From assembly GCF_000739635.1 (NCBI RefSeq), contig NZ_BATQ01000179.1:40943-104942 (forward strand): 64,000 nt of DNA. Reading direction: 5' to 3'. Both the position numbers and the translations under genes were made by a program. The notes below the pieces were generated by a model that saw nothing but the letters and a program-made list of their open reading frames with translations, was not told the origin of the DNA and ran no database searches. Below are positions 1 through 7,518 of the stretch, in pieces. Positions within the stretch are counted from its first letter, which is position 1. Each line of letters starts with the position of its first letter. The DNA comes from Verrucomicrobium sp. BvORR034 (GTDB lineage: Bacteria > Verrucomicrobiota > Verrucomicrobiia > Verrucomicrobiales > Verrucomicrobiaceae).

Positions 1-99
1 AGCCACGCCGACCAGCAGCACGATGGCGCCGAGGACGATGACGATGGCGAACCCCGACCGGTGGTGGTGGTGGTGGTGGTGGATGGGCTTCTTCTTCAT
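1..99 (-). CDS. Verru_Chthon cassette protein A-like, N-terminus only (cassette 1)
   Basis: Partial gene: only the first 33 codons lie in the window, starting with ATG at 99. The N-terminus reads MKKKPIHHHHHHHRSG and continues as one hydrophobic segment (FAIVIVLGAIVLLVGVA). A basic head, then RSG before a hydrophobic helix, resembles GspK/PilX-type minor pseudopilins, where the position-5 glutamate is missing. It sits 39 bases after the C-like gene, so it completes a four-gene cassette in order D-B-C-A; the assignment as A rests on that position plus the helix. The seven consecutive histidines are all CAC codons. The rest of the protein is outside the window, so length and function are not visible. 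Confidence 0.6.
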   Translation of the reverse strand, partial: MKKKPIHHHHHHHRSGFAIVIVLGAIVLLVGVA

Positions 100-138
100 A
101 CAGACAGATGCGACCATGGTGAGCGGGGAACTGAAGGG

Positions 139-1014
139 TCAATTGAGCGGAAAGATGCGCTGGTAGATGCGCACCTGGCCTGCCACGGGGATGGCGAGGC
201 CGAGGGAATCGGGGTTCTCAGCGACAGCCTGCCACGAGCTGCCGGGGGTGGCGCCCTCCACAGTATCAGGAAATTTTCCAACCACGGCGGTCATGTCCCC
301 GGCAAGCACGCGGCTGTTGGCATCCAGCACGGCCAGGGTCACCACGATGGCCTGCACGTCCTTCATCCCCTCCCCCTGGTTCACGAAGGGTCCGGTGCCT
401 CCGGTGTAGAAGGGCGAAGAGGAGTACTTCGTCTCATTGTCCACGCGATTCTTGAGCAGGAAGTCGATCTCCATGCGGAAGACGCCCTCCCCCACCACGT
501 GATACTGGTCCACATCCTCCAGCACTTCGGCATAGGCGCCCTCGATGGTGCTTTCCTCAACCCTTGCGGAATCTTTGAAGGTGAGGAACACGGGCCCCTT
601 GGGCGCGGCGGCGTCCCAGGAGAGGCCCTGCCCCAGGCGCTCGCACTGCTCGGCTTCATTGACGCGGTAGCCCACCAGCGATACCGGCTGGGCGGGGTCG
701 GCCCCTGCCAGACGGGCCGGTGCCTCGGCAAAGAAGAAGATCTCGTCATTGCCGGCCTTCTTTCGCACCAGGAAGTCCACATCCGGACGATTGAGCATGC
801 CCGCCAGGTCAAAGGTCAGGCGGTCAAAGATGCGGCGAGCCTCGCTGTCGGCATCGATCCGCTTGCGACTGACGTTCGTTGATCCCAGGGCTCCATTGAC
901 GACCTGCACAATCAGCAGGACCAGCAGGGAGAGCACGGCCATGGCCACGAGCAACTCCAGGAGGGAAAAGCCGCGGAGCTTGCGCTGCCGCAGGGAGGTA
1001 AGGTGGGTCATCAT
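139..1014 (-). CDS. Pseudopilin-like protein, Verru_Chthon cassette protein C-like (cassette 1)
   Basis: 291 aa. The leader MMTHLTSLRQRKLRG is followed by FSLLELLVAMAVLSLL, a class III prepilin signal: basic leader ending in Gly, Phe at +1, Glu at +5, then a hydrophobic helix. This predicts cleavage and N-methylation by a prepilin peptidase and insertion in the inner membrane as a type II secretion or type IV pilus-like minor pilin. The rest of the protein is soluble and has no motif I recognise. Length and position (37 bases after the B-like gene, 39 before the A-like gene) fit cassette protein C. Two ATG codons are adjacent at 1014 and 1011; the upstream one is used. No Shine-Dalgarno sequence precedes it. 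Confidence 0.75.
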   Translation of the reverse strand: MMTHLTSLRQRKLRGFSLLELLVAMAVLSLLVLLIVQVVNGALGSTNVSRKRIDADSEARRIFDRLTFDLAGMLNRPDVDFLVRKKAGNDEIFFFAEAPARLAGADPAQPVSLVGYRVNEAEQCERLGQGLSWDAAAPKGPVFLTFKDSARVEESTIEGAYAEVLEDVDQYHVVGEGVFRMEIDFLLKNRVDNETKYSSSPFYTGGTGPFVNQGEGMKDVQAIVVTLAVLDANSRVLAGDMTAVVGKFPDTVEGATPGSSWQAVAENPDSLGLAIPVAGQVRIYQRIFPLN

Positions 1015-1051
1015 GGACGTGGAGCAGGGACGGGGTTCAAGACCTGACAGC

Positions 1052-1501
1052 TCAGTTCCGCTCCAGTGCGGTCAAAGCCTCAAAGGAATTCACCGGGTAC
1101 TCGGTGGCGGGCCAGGCGACGACAACGCGCACTGTGGTGGGCGTATGGAGGGAGGCCGCAGGCACGACGGTCACGGCCGCGCGATAGTCGGCCTCGTTGG
1201 CCTCACTCACCCGGGTGCCGTCTGTCTTGCAGTACACCAGCGAGGGGGTGACATTGGGCTCCAGCGTCAGGCCGTAGAGCCTGGACGTGCCGCTCTCTGC
1301 CGTGCCGCGCAGGTCCATGATCAGGGCCTCCGCCACGCTGGCGGCATGGGTCATGTTCACGGAGTCGCGGTTGGAGGCGATGCCCATGGGCAGCAGGGCC
1401 ACGACCCCCAGCAGGGAGACAGCAGCGATGCCTATGGCCATGGTCACCTCTACAAGGGTGAAGCCATGCGAACGGGTGGATGCGAGGGACTTGGTTTTCA
1501 T
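1052..1501 (-). CDS. Pseudopilin-like protein, Verru_Chthon cassette protein B-like (cassette 1)
   Basis: 149 aa. The leader MKTKSLASTRSHG precedes FTLVEVTMAIGIAAVSLL, a canonical N-terminal methylation motif with Gly at -1 and Glu at +5. It continues LLGVVALLPMGI, which closely matches the LLGLLPHGL stretch at the same place in the B protein of the second cassette (44603-45154); this is the basis for calling it B. The start ATG overlaps the stop of the D-like gene by 4 bases (ATGA), so the two are probably translationally coupled. Predicted to be an inner-membrane-anchored pseudopilin. No other domain is visible. Confidence 0.78.
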   Translation of the reverse strand: MKTKSLASTRSHGFTLVEVTMAIGIAAVSLLGVVALLPMGIASNRDSVNMTHAASVAEALIMDLRGTAESGTSRLYGLTLEPNVTPSLVYCKTDGTRVSEANEADYRAAVTVVPAASLHTPTTVRVVVAWPATEYPVNSFEALTALERN

Positions 1502-2235
1502 GGGCGGTAAACTCTGACGGATCCGGTGACGCCATCGACCTGCAGCGCCGCGATGTCGGCGGTGTTGCCGTGGACGGGTTGAAGGGGAATCTCGATCCAG
1601 CCGTCAACGCTGCTCTTCTCGGAGAAGCGGGCCACGCCGCGGGGATCAAACTCAATGACTTTTTCAAACGCCAGCTTCCCGGCGACCGAGGCGGTCCAGT
1701 CCATGGGGCCGAAGCTGGAGCTCGCGGTGTCAGCCACATTGACCACATCATCGCCCGTGCGGCGGGCAAGGCCACCGTCAGTGCCGATCGCTGCCATCTT
1801 CACGTTCTCAAAGTGGTAGAGCGGCGAGAGGGCGACGAGTTCCGGCCCGTTCATGGCCAGGGGCCGCACGCCAGACTTGGAGGCCATGACGGCCACCGTG
1901 AGGTTGCCCCCATCATCCGCCGCCACCAGATCCTTGGCCATCTCATCCGTCTCCACGAGACCCACATAGACATAGGTGTTCTTGGCCATGGCATGGGAGC
2001 GGGCCTGCTCCATGACGCCGGAAAGTTCAAAGACCGTCTTGGTCATGCGCTGTCCTGCAAAGAGCCCGTTGAAGGCTGGCATGGCCACGGCCGTGAGCAG
2101 GCCGATGACGGCCACGACCACGATGATCTCCACGAGGGTGAATCCGGCGGAGAGAGAGCGTTGGCTCCCAGTACCCGCCCGTCTGCACAGGGGTCTGCTT
2201 CCGGATCCGGAGGAGGGCTGGAGGTGGGATCTCAT
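1498..2235 (-). CDS. Pseudopilin-like protein, Verru_Chthon cassette protein D-like (cassette 1)
   Basis: About 245 aa from the ATG at 2235. The reading frame is open to a GTG at 2292 and an ATG at 2289, but those would overlap the 3' end of the upstream gene and make an unusually long leader. After a basic leader ending in SAG comes FTLVEIIVVVAVIGLL, a class III prepilin signal with Glu +5. The protein ends GSVRVYRP, which parallels GRTRTYRP at the end of the D protein in the second cassette (42808-43503). Even with the chosen start the pre-cleavage leader is about 31 residues, long for a pseudopilin, so the true start is uncertain. It lies 34 bases after the PEP-CTERM gene and overlaps B by 4 bases. 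Confidence 0.75.
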   Translation of the reverse strand: MRSHLQPSSGSGSRPLCRRAGTGSQRSLSAGFTLVEIIVVVAVIGLLTAVAMPAFNGLFAGQRMTKTVFELSGVMEQARSHAMAKNTYVYVGLVETDEMAKDLVAADDGGNLTVAVMASKSGVRPLAMNGPELVALSPLYHFENVKMAAIGTDGGLARRTGDDVVNVADTASSSFGPMDWTASVAGKLAFEKVIEFDPRGVARFSEKSSVDGWIEIPLQPVHGNTADIAALQVDGVTGSVRVYRP

Positions 2236-2269
2236 CGTAGGTTGCAATGGCGTTGTAACGACTTGAAGC

Positions 2270-4531
2270 TCACTGGAGCACGAAAGCATCACAGGGGTCG
2301 GCTGCGCGGGAACTGCGTCTTCTGGTGAAAAGCAGTGTGCCCAGGCTCAGGCAGAGCAGGATGGCGCGAGTGGGCTCCGGCACGAGAGCGATGTTTACGT
2401 AGAAACCGGCATTGGCCCCGCCGTCATCCACGATGGACTGCGTGAGCGTGTAGCCCAGGCCCTGGAAGGTGCTGATGGTGGAGGCACTGAGGGAAAGGTT
2501 CGTGGAGGTGGGGGAAAGATTGGTCCAGTCAATCAAGCGCCAGGTGGTGAAAGTGGTTCCCCATCCGCTCGTGTTCGCCCCCTCCCCCAGCGCCAGTTCC
2601 ACCTTGGCGTTGGAGAGATCAAGGAAACCACTTCCGGAGTTCAGGTCGAGCACGTCGCCGTCCGTGGAAAAGAGGTCGAACTGCAGCGTGCCGTTCAGAT
2701 TGATGTCGCCGACACCTGTGGTGAGGGTGAGGGTCTGCTTCGTCAGATCATTCCCCGTACCAGCCCCGTGGGTCTTGCCCACCATGAGGAAGCTGCTGGA
2801 TCCCAGTGTGATGGTGGAGGCGCTCGCCCCCGTGATGCTGCCCGCGCCACCGAGCTTGGCTCCAGCAGCTACGGTGTAACTACCAGCATCTGTATGCGAG
2901 CCGTTGACGAGTACGGTACCGGCATTCACCTTCGTCTCACCCTGGTAGGAGTTGGCGCCGCCCAGCGAGAGAATGCCGTCACCTGTTTTGGTGTATCCGC
3001 CTGTGCCAGTAAGGGCACCGTCCAGAGTGATGTTCCGGGCGACATTGGAGGCATCGGCAGCCTTGATGGTCAGGGCATCGGCCGTGCCGCTCAAAGTCAT
3101 GGCGAGAGAGGAAGACCAGTTTGCTTTGGCGCCGAGAGTGCCTGCGGCGAGTGCGATCGTGCTGGTATAGGTATTTAGCGCAGGCTTCACCATGCCGCCG
3201 GACCCAACGTAGAGGGAAGCGGCCGCTCCATTGAGGGTCAGGGTACCGGTGGATCCTGTGGCCGTAGCACTCTGACCAAAGGCAATGCGTTCAGCCGTGG
3301 TGGCTCCTCCTGTCAGAAGCAGAGAGGTGTTGTTGGCATTCGCCGAGCTGCGGGCGAGAATGATGCCGCCCGTTGCATCGGTAGAAGTGAAGGTGCCGCC
3401 GCTCACTTGAAAGACGAAGAAGCGCCCCGTGCCACTGGTACTGTTACCGATCCTAACCTCCCCGCCCACGGTGAGACTGCCACCAGAAACGAGTGCAGAA
3501 GTGTTGGAATTTGACCCCGCAAGATCAAGAACCCCGGTGACGGATGCCGTTCCGCCCGTAACCACGAAACCAGTGGTGGCCGAAGCTGCTGTGGTGGCGG
3601 TGGCGGAGGAGTTTCCCCAAGTTCTAAGGAGGCTGACAGATGCGGCACTGAAGGTACCGCCGCTCACCTTGAACAAGCTCCCATCCCCCACTGAGGAGTT
3701 CATGCTCATGCCTCCGTTGAAGGCCACACTGCCGGACTTTAGCTCGAACTTTCCGGTTCCCGTACTCGATCCATACTGGGATCCGTTCGCGACCGTGACC
3801 GTTTGGCCGTCAATGTTCACCGTGCCACCACCTGTCGCACGCAGTGTACCGAGAGTGCTTGAAACCGCTCCGGTGAGGTTGACTGTTCCCGTACCCGTAT
3901 TGGCAAGATTCAACACACTTGCGCCCCCGGCACTCACCGTATTGGTAAAGTTGATGGTGCCTGCACCGGCAGTGTTTACCGTCTTGGTTCCCGCCGCACC
4001 ACCGGTGCCGCCCTGCAGCGTGCCGGCAAAGGTCAGACTGTTTGTCGTGCTGCTGTTGGTGATCGTTGTCGTGCCTGCCGTAGCTGAACCAAGGACCACG
4101 TTGGCATTGAACAGTTGATTGTTGACGACTGCGGCATTCATCGTCACAAGGCCCGTCGTATCCAGCGTGAGCGTCTGTGAACCGACGATACCCGATCCGA
4201 TGGTGTAGGCCGCGGCGTTTGCGGTATCAAAAACGATGCCCGCCACCGTCACCCCAGCGCCAAGATCAAGGGTCGTGCGGCCGTTGACGGTGACAGAGCT
4301 CTGGCTGAAGGTGGCAGTGTCACCCGTGCCAGGCACGGCGGCCGGATTCGTCAGCCAGTTGTTGCTGACCGACCAAAGCGCGCTGTCAGAACCATCCCAG
4401 GTGTCGCTTGTGGCCAGTGCGCAGGGCATTGAAGCACCCATAAAGGCAGCACCCAGACCAAGGGCGATGATTCCAAAGAGGCGACCCTGGCACCCTCTGG
4501 AAATGACTGGCTGTACGAGTGGTGAAAGCAT
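2270..4531 (-). CDS. PEP-CTERM protein with autotransporter-associated beta-strand repeats, 753 aa
   Basis: 753 aa from ATG 4531 (a TTG two codons upstream is less likely). A signal peptide covers about residues 1-42 (hydrophobic FGIIALGLGAAFMGA, then ALA before TSDTWDGS). The N-terminal W..DSALWSVSNNW block is a usual opening of this family. The body is Gly/Ser/Thr/Ala-rich and carries repeats of the type LTKTGDGxLxLxGxNxYxGxTxVxxG (clear example near residues 520-560, GGYTKTGDGILSLGG), typical of autotransporter-associated beta-strand repeats that fold as a parallel beta-helix. The C-terminus has VPEPTR at 717-722, a hydrophobic segment and RRRSSR: a PEP-CTERM sorting signal for an exosortase. 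The tail beyond the Arg cluster (AADPCDAFVLQ) is longer than usual. No autotransporter barrel is present. It is the first gene of the cassette 1 operon and is preceded by the shared element at 4572-4595. Likely a surface or extracellular-matrix protein. Confidence 0.85.
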   Translation of the reverse strand: MLSPLVQPVISRGCQGRLFGIIALGLGAAFMGASMPCALATSDTWDGSDSALWSVSNNWLTNPAAVPGTGDTATFSQSSVTVNGRTTLDLGAGVTVAGIVFDTANAAAYTIGSGIVGSQTLTLDTTGLVTMNAAVVNNQLFNANVVLGSATAGTTTITNSSTTNSLTFAGTLQGGTGGAAGTKTVNTAGAGTINFTNTVSAGGASVLNLANTGTGTVNLTGAVSSTLGTLRATGGGTVNIDGQTVTVANGSQYGSSTGTGKFELKSGSVAFNGGMSMNSSVGDGSLFKVSGGTFSAASVSLLRTWGNSSATATTAASATTGFVVTGGTASVTGVLDLAGSNSNTSALVSGGSLTVGGEVRIGNSTSGTGRFFVFQVSGGTFTSTDATGGIILARSSANANNTSLLLTGGATTAERIAFGQSATATGSTGTLTLNGAAASLYVGSGGMVKPALNTYTSTIALAAGTLGAKANWSSSLAMTLSGTADALTIKAADASNVARNITLDGALTGTGGYTKTGDGILSLGGANSYQGETKVNAGTVLVNGSHTDAGSYTVAAGAKLGGAGSITGASASTITLGSSSFLMVGKTHGAGTGNDLTKQTLTLTTGVGDINLNGTLQFDLFSTDGDVLDLNSGSGFLDLSNAKVELALGEGANTSGWGTTFTTWRLIDWTNLSPTSTNLSLSASTISTFQGLGYTLTQSIVDDGGANAGFYVNIALVPEPTRAILLCLSLGTLLFTRRRSSRAADPCDAFVLQ

Positions 4532-4571
4532 GGACAATTAATTTCCACCAGCCTATCAGTACGAGGGGGAG

Positions 4572-4595
4572 CGACAATTACCCCAAACGGGTTAA
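4572..4595 (-). promoter_or_regulatory. Operator-like 24-base element upstream of the PEP-CTERM/cassette 1 operon
   Basis: Read on the minus strand it is TTAACCCG, T, TTGGGGTAATTG, T, CG. It matches the element at 9222-9245 at 22 of 24 positions. It has imperfect dyad symmetry (TTAaCCC facing GGGgTAA). It lies about 41 bases upstream of the start codon at 4531 in an AT-rich region. No regulator is proven. Confidence 0.55.
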
Positions 4596-4735
4596 TGCCC
4601 AGTAAATCACATGTAATAGACTCATTATGAGCGATTTAAAATCGCCATCACGGTTCCATTGCTCCAATTATTGACGGCAAAATTGCGCCATGAGAGCGCC
4701 TAAAATCACTGATGCCTTTCGAAATTCGGAAAAAT

Positions 4736-4769
4736 CAAAAAAATAGGGTAGCGCCCTTTCGCGCTGCCC
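4736..4769 (-). terminator. Intrinsic terminator of the pectin operon
   Basis: On the minus strand, GGGCAGCGC and GCGCTACCC form a 9-bp stem (one G-T pair) with a six-base loop, followed at once by TATTTTTTT. It lies 38 bases after the PL9 stop codon, so it should end the PL4-CE12-PL9 transcript and separate it from the PEP-CTERM operon downstream. Confidence 0.85.
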
Positions 4770-4807
4770 CACCAGAGGATGTTGGTGCTCGATGACAAGG
4801 CGAACTT

Positions 4808-6151
4808 TCACGGTCGGCCGGGAGAGGACGCGAAGGCGCCGAGGTCTGGCTTACCCGCAGAGGAAGAGGATTCGAAGACAACCCCCGCGTCAAGCAAAGG
4901 GCTCTTTGCAGAAGGTTTCAGGAAACGCATATCGGGAAGGCTGCCGCCCTTCTGGCGGGGCAGAATGAATTCATCGGCTTCCAGGCTGAGGAAGTCCCGC
5001 GAGCGCAGTTTGAGGCCGGTGGTGAAGGTGTTGCCCAGCAGTTCGCAGTTGGAGAAGTCCACCCGGATCAAGTCCCGGCTGGAGCCATAGCTGACATTGT
5101 TGATGAGGCGGTGACCAAAGCCATCCACATCCGTGCGGTTGTCCGCCAGGCGGCCCAGCATGTTGTAGTTGGAACCATTGCGAAAGGCGGTGTTGTGAAT
5201 CCAGTCTCCGCCGCCCGGATGATGGTTGGCGTAGAAGCCCGACTGCTTGTTTCCTACAGCCAGACAGTAGCGGACGATGTGGCGGGGGATGCGCTTTGGC
5301 AGATGCTCCGGCGGCATCGCCCCATAGCCTCCCGCTTTGAATCCATTGCCATCGGCCAGGCTCTTGAACTTGGGAGAAAATCCATTGTAAGCGGCCCGGC
5401 AATTCTCAAAGACCACCGGTTCATAAGCCCCCAGACAGTCGTAGCCATCATCGCTGTTGAACCAGGCCCGGCACCCGCGAAAGACATTGCCCGTGCTGCC
5501 ACGTGTCGGATGACAACCAAAGCCGTCCACATTCCCTCCCAGGCCGTCGCCAGAGGTGTGGTCCCAGTTGTTCCAGGCGTCGCAGTTGAGAAATAGGTTG
5601 TCCGAGCCATCCACATGGTAGATGCCAATAGCCTGCCCATCGTGCAGAGCCAGCTGCTCAAAGACATTGTGGCTGCCTTGACTCTCAATGCAGATGGACT
5701 GCGTGTGCCCTTTGATCGTGACTTGCACTCCCACGACCTCGATCCCCTTCAGCTTGATCCAGCTCCCGCTGACATAAAATGCCGACACGCGCTGACCCGC
5801 TGGCTTGACCGCGCTGAAGTCGAAGACAGGGCGCTCTCCGTTGTAGGCCTGGTAGGTGATAGGTTTGCCGCGGGAGCCGCTTTTGGTGAGCGCGATCACC
5901 CGGGCAAAGATGCGTTTACGGCTGGCAATCATCTGCTCCGTCATCACATAGGTGCCGCCGCGGATGTTAATGATGTCCCCGGCGGATGCGGCCTCCTGAG
6001 CCCGTTGCAGCGAAGCGAACGGCTGCTCCAAGGTGCCTATGGCCTGATCACTGCCCGCTGGCTCCGGCGCTACAAACCAAGTCGCCGCCATGCCCCTGGC
6101 CGCGAGAAGCAAGCTGAAGACCACGACGAGCAACGGAGAAGCGGTGTGCAT
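4808..6151 (-). CDS. Secreted pectate lyase, polysaccharide lyase family 9
   Basis: 447 aa with a signal peptide (about residues 1-22, LLVVVFSLLLAARGMA). The body is a right-handed parallel beta-helix with FENC/FLNC/FRGC-type rungs. The PL9 active-site pattern is visible: D209 in NVDGFG, D234, D235 and D238 in WFNSDDGYD, and K272 in NGFKAGG. In the characterised Dickeya Pel9A the calcium ligands are D209, D233, D234 and D237 and the base is K273, so number and spacing agree closely. Predicted to cleave homogalacturonan by beta-elimination outside the inner membrane. It is the last gene of a three-gene pectin operon, 69 bases after the acetylesterase gene, and is followed by a terminator. Confidence 0.88.
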   Translation of the reverse strand: MHTASPLLVVVFSLLLAARGMAATWFVAPEPAGSDQAIGTLEQPFASLQRAQEAASAGDIINIRGGTYVMTEQMIASRKRIFARVIALTKSGSRGKPITYQAYNGERPVFDFSAVKPAGQRVSAFYVSGSWIKLKGIEVVGVQVTIKGHTQSICIESQGSHNVFEQLALHDGQAIGIYHVDGSDNLFLNCDAWNNWDHTSGDGLGGNVDGFGCHPTRGSTGNVFRGCRAWFNSDDGYDCLGAYEPVVFENCRAAYNGFSPKFKSLADGNGFKAGGYGAMPPEHLPKRIPRHIVRYCLAVGNKQSGFYANHHPGGGDWIHNTAFRNGSNYNMLGRLADNRTDVDGFGHRLINNVSYGSSRDLIRVDFSNCELLGNTFTTGLKLRSRDFLSLEADEFILPRQKGGSLPDMRFLKPSAKSPLLDAGVVFESSSSAGKPDLGAFASSPGRP

Positions 6152-6220
6152 GACCTGATTGTAGGAGGAACGGTTCCAGACACAATCCTGCTGGGCTCCG
6201 GGACCTGGATACCGTCTTCC

Positions 6221-7492
6221 TTAACTGCCCTCGGGAGTCAGCACCGCACCGGAGGGCGGGCTGAGGGGGAACGTCACCTGGTCCGGGGCATCAGGCTTGG
6301 CAGGATCGAAGGTGCCTGCATCCTTGCTCAAGTGCACAGCCAGCTCCGGCAGTTGCGCGCGGATGCCTTCCACGATGCAGCGGGCCAGTTCATAGGCACC
6401 GAAGGTGTTGTGATGCGTGTTGTCCTTCAGCGCTTCGCTCTGGCCGGGGAAGGTATTGGCCGGATAGAAGGCGAAGGCGCGCATGGACGGGTCCGGCCCC
6501 AGGGCGGTGTAGAGCTTGATGCTCATCGCGTTCAGATCGATCACCGGGACCTTGTCCTCCGCACCCACCTGGCGGACGGCTTCGGCATAGTCAGAGAGCG
6601 TGGGCCTCAGGCTGGAGCCCTCCCAGCGACGACGCTCCATGGGGGTGACGAGCACGGGCACGCCGCCTTTGGCACGGGTTCTTTCCACGTACCGCTTGAG
6701 GTTCTCCTTGTAGCTGGTGAAGGGACCGGCTCCGGTGGCCTTGTCCTTCTGATCATTGTGGCCGAACTGGATGAAGAGGTAGTCGCCCTTCTTCAGCATG
6801 CTAAGCACCTTGTCGAGACGCTTCTGCCGCTCAAACGAACGGAGGGCGAGACCGGACTCCGCCTGGTTCGATACGGCAACACTGCGATCAAAAAACCGGG
6901 GCAGCATCTGCCCCCAGCCCGCCCAAGGCTCATTGCGCTGGTCGGTGACGGTGGAATCTCCGGCGATGAAGACGGTGGTGACGTCGGTGGCAGGCTTGAT
7001 CTCTAAGGCGGCCACTCCGGGGCTCTCGCCGTTGAACTCCAGCGTCAGGAGGTCATCCCAGCTTGCCGAGAGGGGCGGGCCTTTTTCACGGTCGTTCAGC
7101 GTGGTGTTGCCGCCGGTGCCGATGGCGGGCTTGCGCACGTTCACGGTGAATGTTCTCACCTCGAACTTGCCCGCGGAGGTCTCTGCCTTTTCCAGCATGA
7201 GACGGCGGTTCTCCGCCTTGACGGTGGTGGAGGTGGGGCGGGCGCTGTCCCCCAGCAGCAGGGAGACGTGGTAGTTCCCCTCCTCCAACCGTACGCCGAA
7301 CACCCGGGCATTTCCCGCCTTGCTCACGAAGCCGAAACCGCGCTTCTCATCAAAGGCTTGGTCCGGGGCCACGGCGGTGCTGCCGGGCACAGGACGCTTG
7401 CTGTCGAAGGAGAACTTCAGGTCGGCCGCATGGAGAAGGAGCGGACCGGCAAATAGGATGGCAAGGGTCAGGCTGAGGGAGCGGAAGATCAT
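6221..7492 (-). CDS. Rhamnogalacturonan acetylesterase (SGNH/GDSL hydrolase, CE12-type)
   Basis: 423 aa from ATG 7492. The frame is open much further upstream, but that part lies inside the PL4 gene and is not protein-like; MIFRSLSLTLAILFAGPL is a clean signal peptide. Residues about 24-165 form a beta-rich domain of the kind found in front of bacterial rhamnogalacturonan acetylesterases. The SGNH domain follows: block I GDST with nucleophile S180, NQAESG at 209-214 around block II, GHND at 244-247 (block III), and DNTHHN with D357 and H360 (block V). It should remove acetyl groups from rhamnogalacturonan I and so help the lyase encoded 26 bases upstream. The sequence before ATG is TGCCTCCT, without a Shine-Dalgarno. 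Confidence 0.87.
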   Translation of the reverse strand: MIFRSLSLTLAILFAGPLLLHAADLKFSFDSKRPVPGSTAVAPDQAFDEKRGFGFVSKAGNARVFGVRLEEGNYHVSLLLGDSARPTSTTVKAENRRLMLEKAETSAGKFEVRTFTVNVRKPAIGTGGNTTLNDREKGPPLSASWDDLLTLEFNGESPGVAALEIKPATDVTTVFIAGDSTVTDQRNEPWAGWGQMLPRFFDRSVAVSNQAESGLALRSFERQKRLDKVLSMLKKGDYLFIQFGHNDQKDKATGAGPFTSYKENLKRYVERTRAKGGVPVLVTPMERRRWEGSSLRPTLSDYAEAVRQVGAEDKVPVIDLNAMSIKLYTALGPDPSMRAFAFYPANTFPGQSEALKDNTHHNTFGAYELARCIVEGIRAQLPELAVHLSKDAGTFDPAKPDAPDQVTFPLSPPSGAVLTPEGS

Positions 7493-7518
7493 AGGAGGCA
7501 AACGGTGAAGGGTTTGAG

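Noticed and set aside
61..81. Vector-derived His tag contamination
   Set aside because: The run is followed in frame by a pilin-like membrane helix and preceded by three natural cassette genes; no vector sequence is seen.
5615..7006. Long plus-strand open frame opposite the PL9 and acetylesterase genes
   Set aside because: It is antisense to two genes with complete active-site motifs; its translation is low-complexity and has no family features. Long antisense frames are expected at this GC content.
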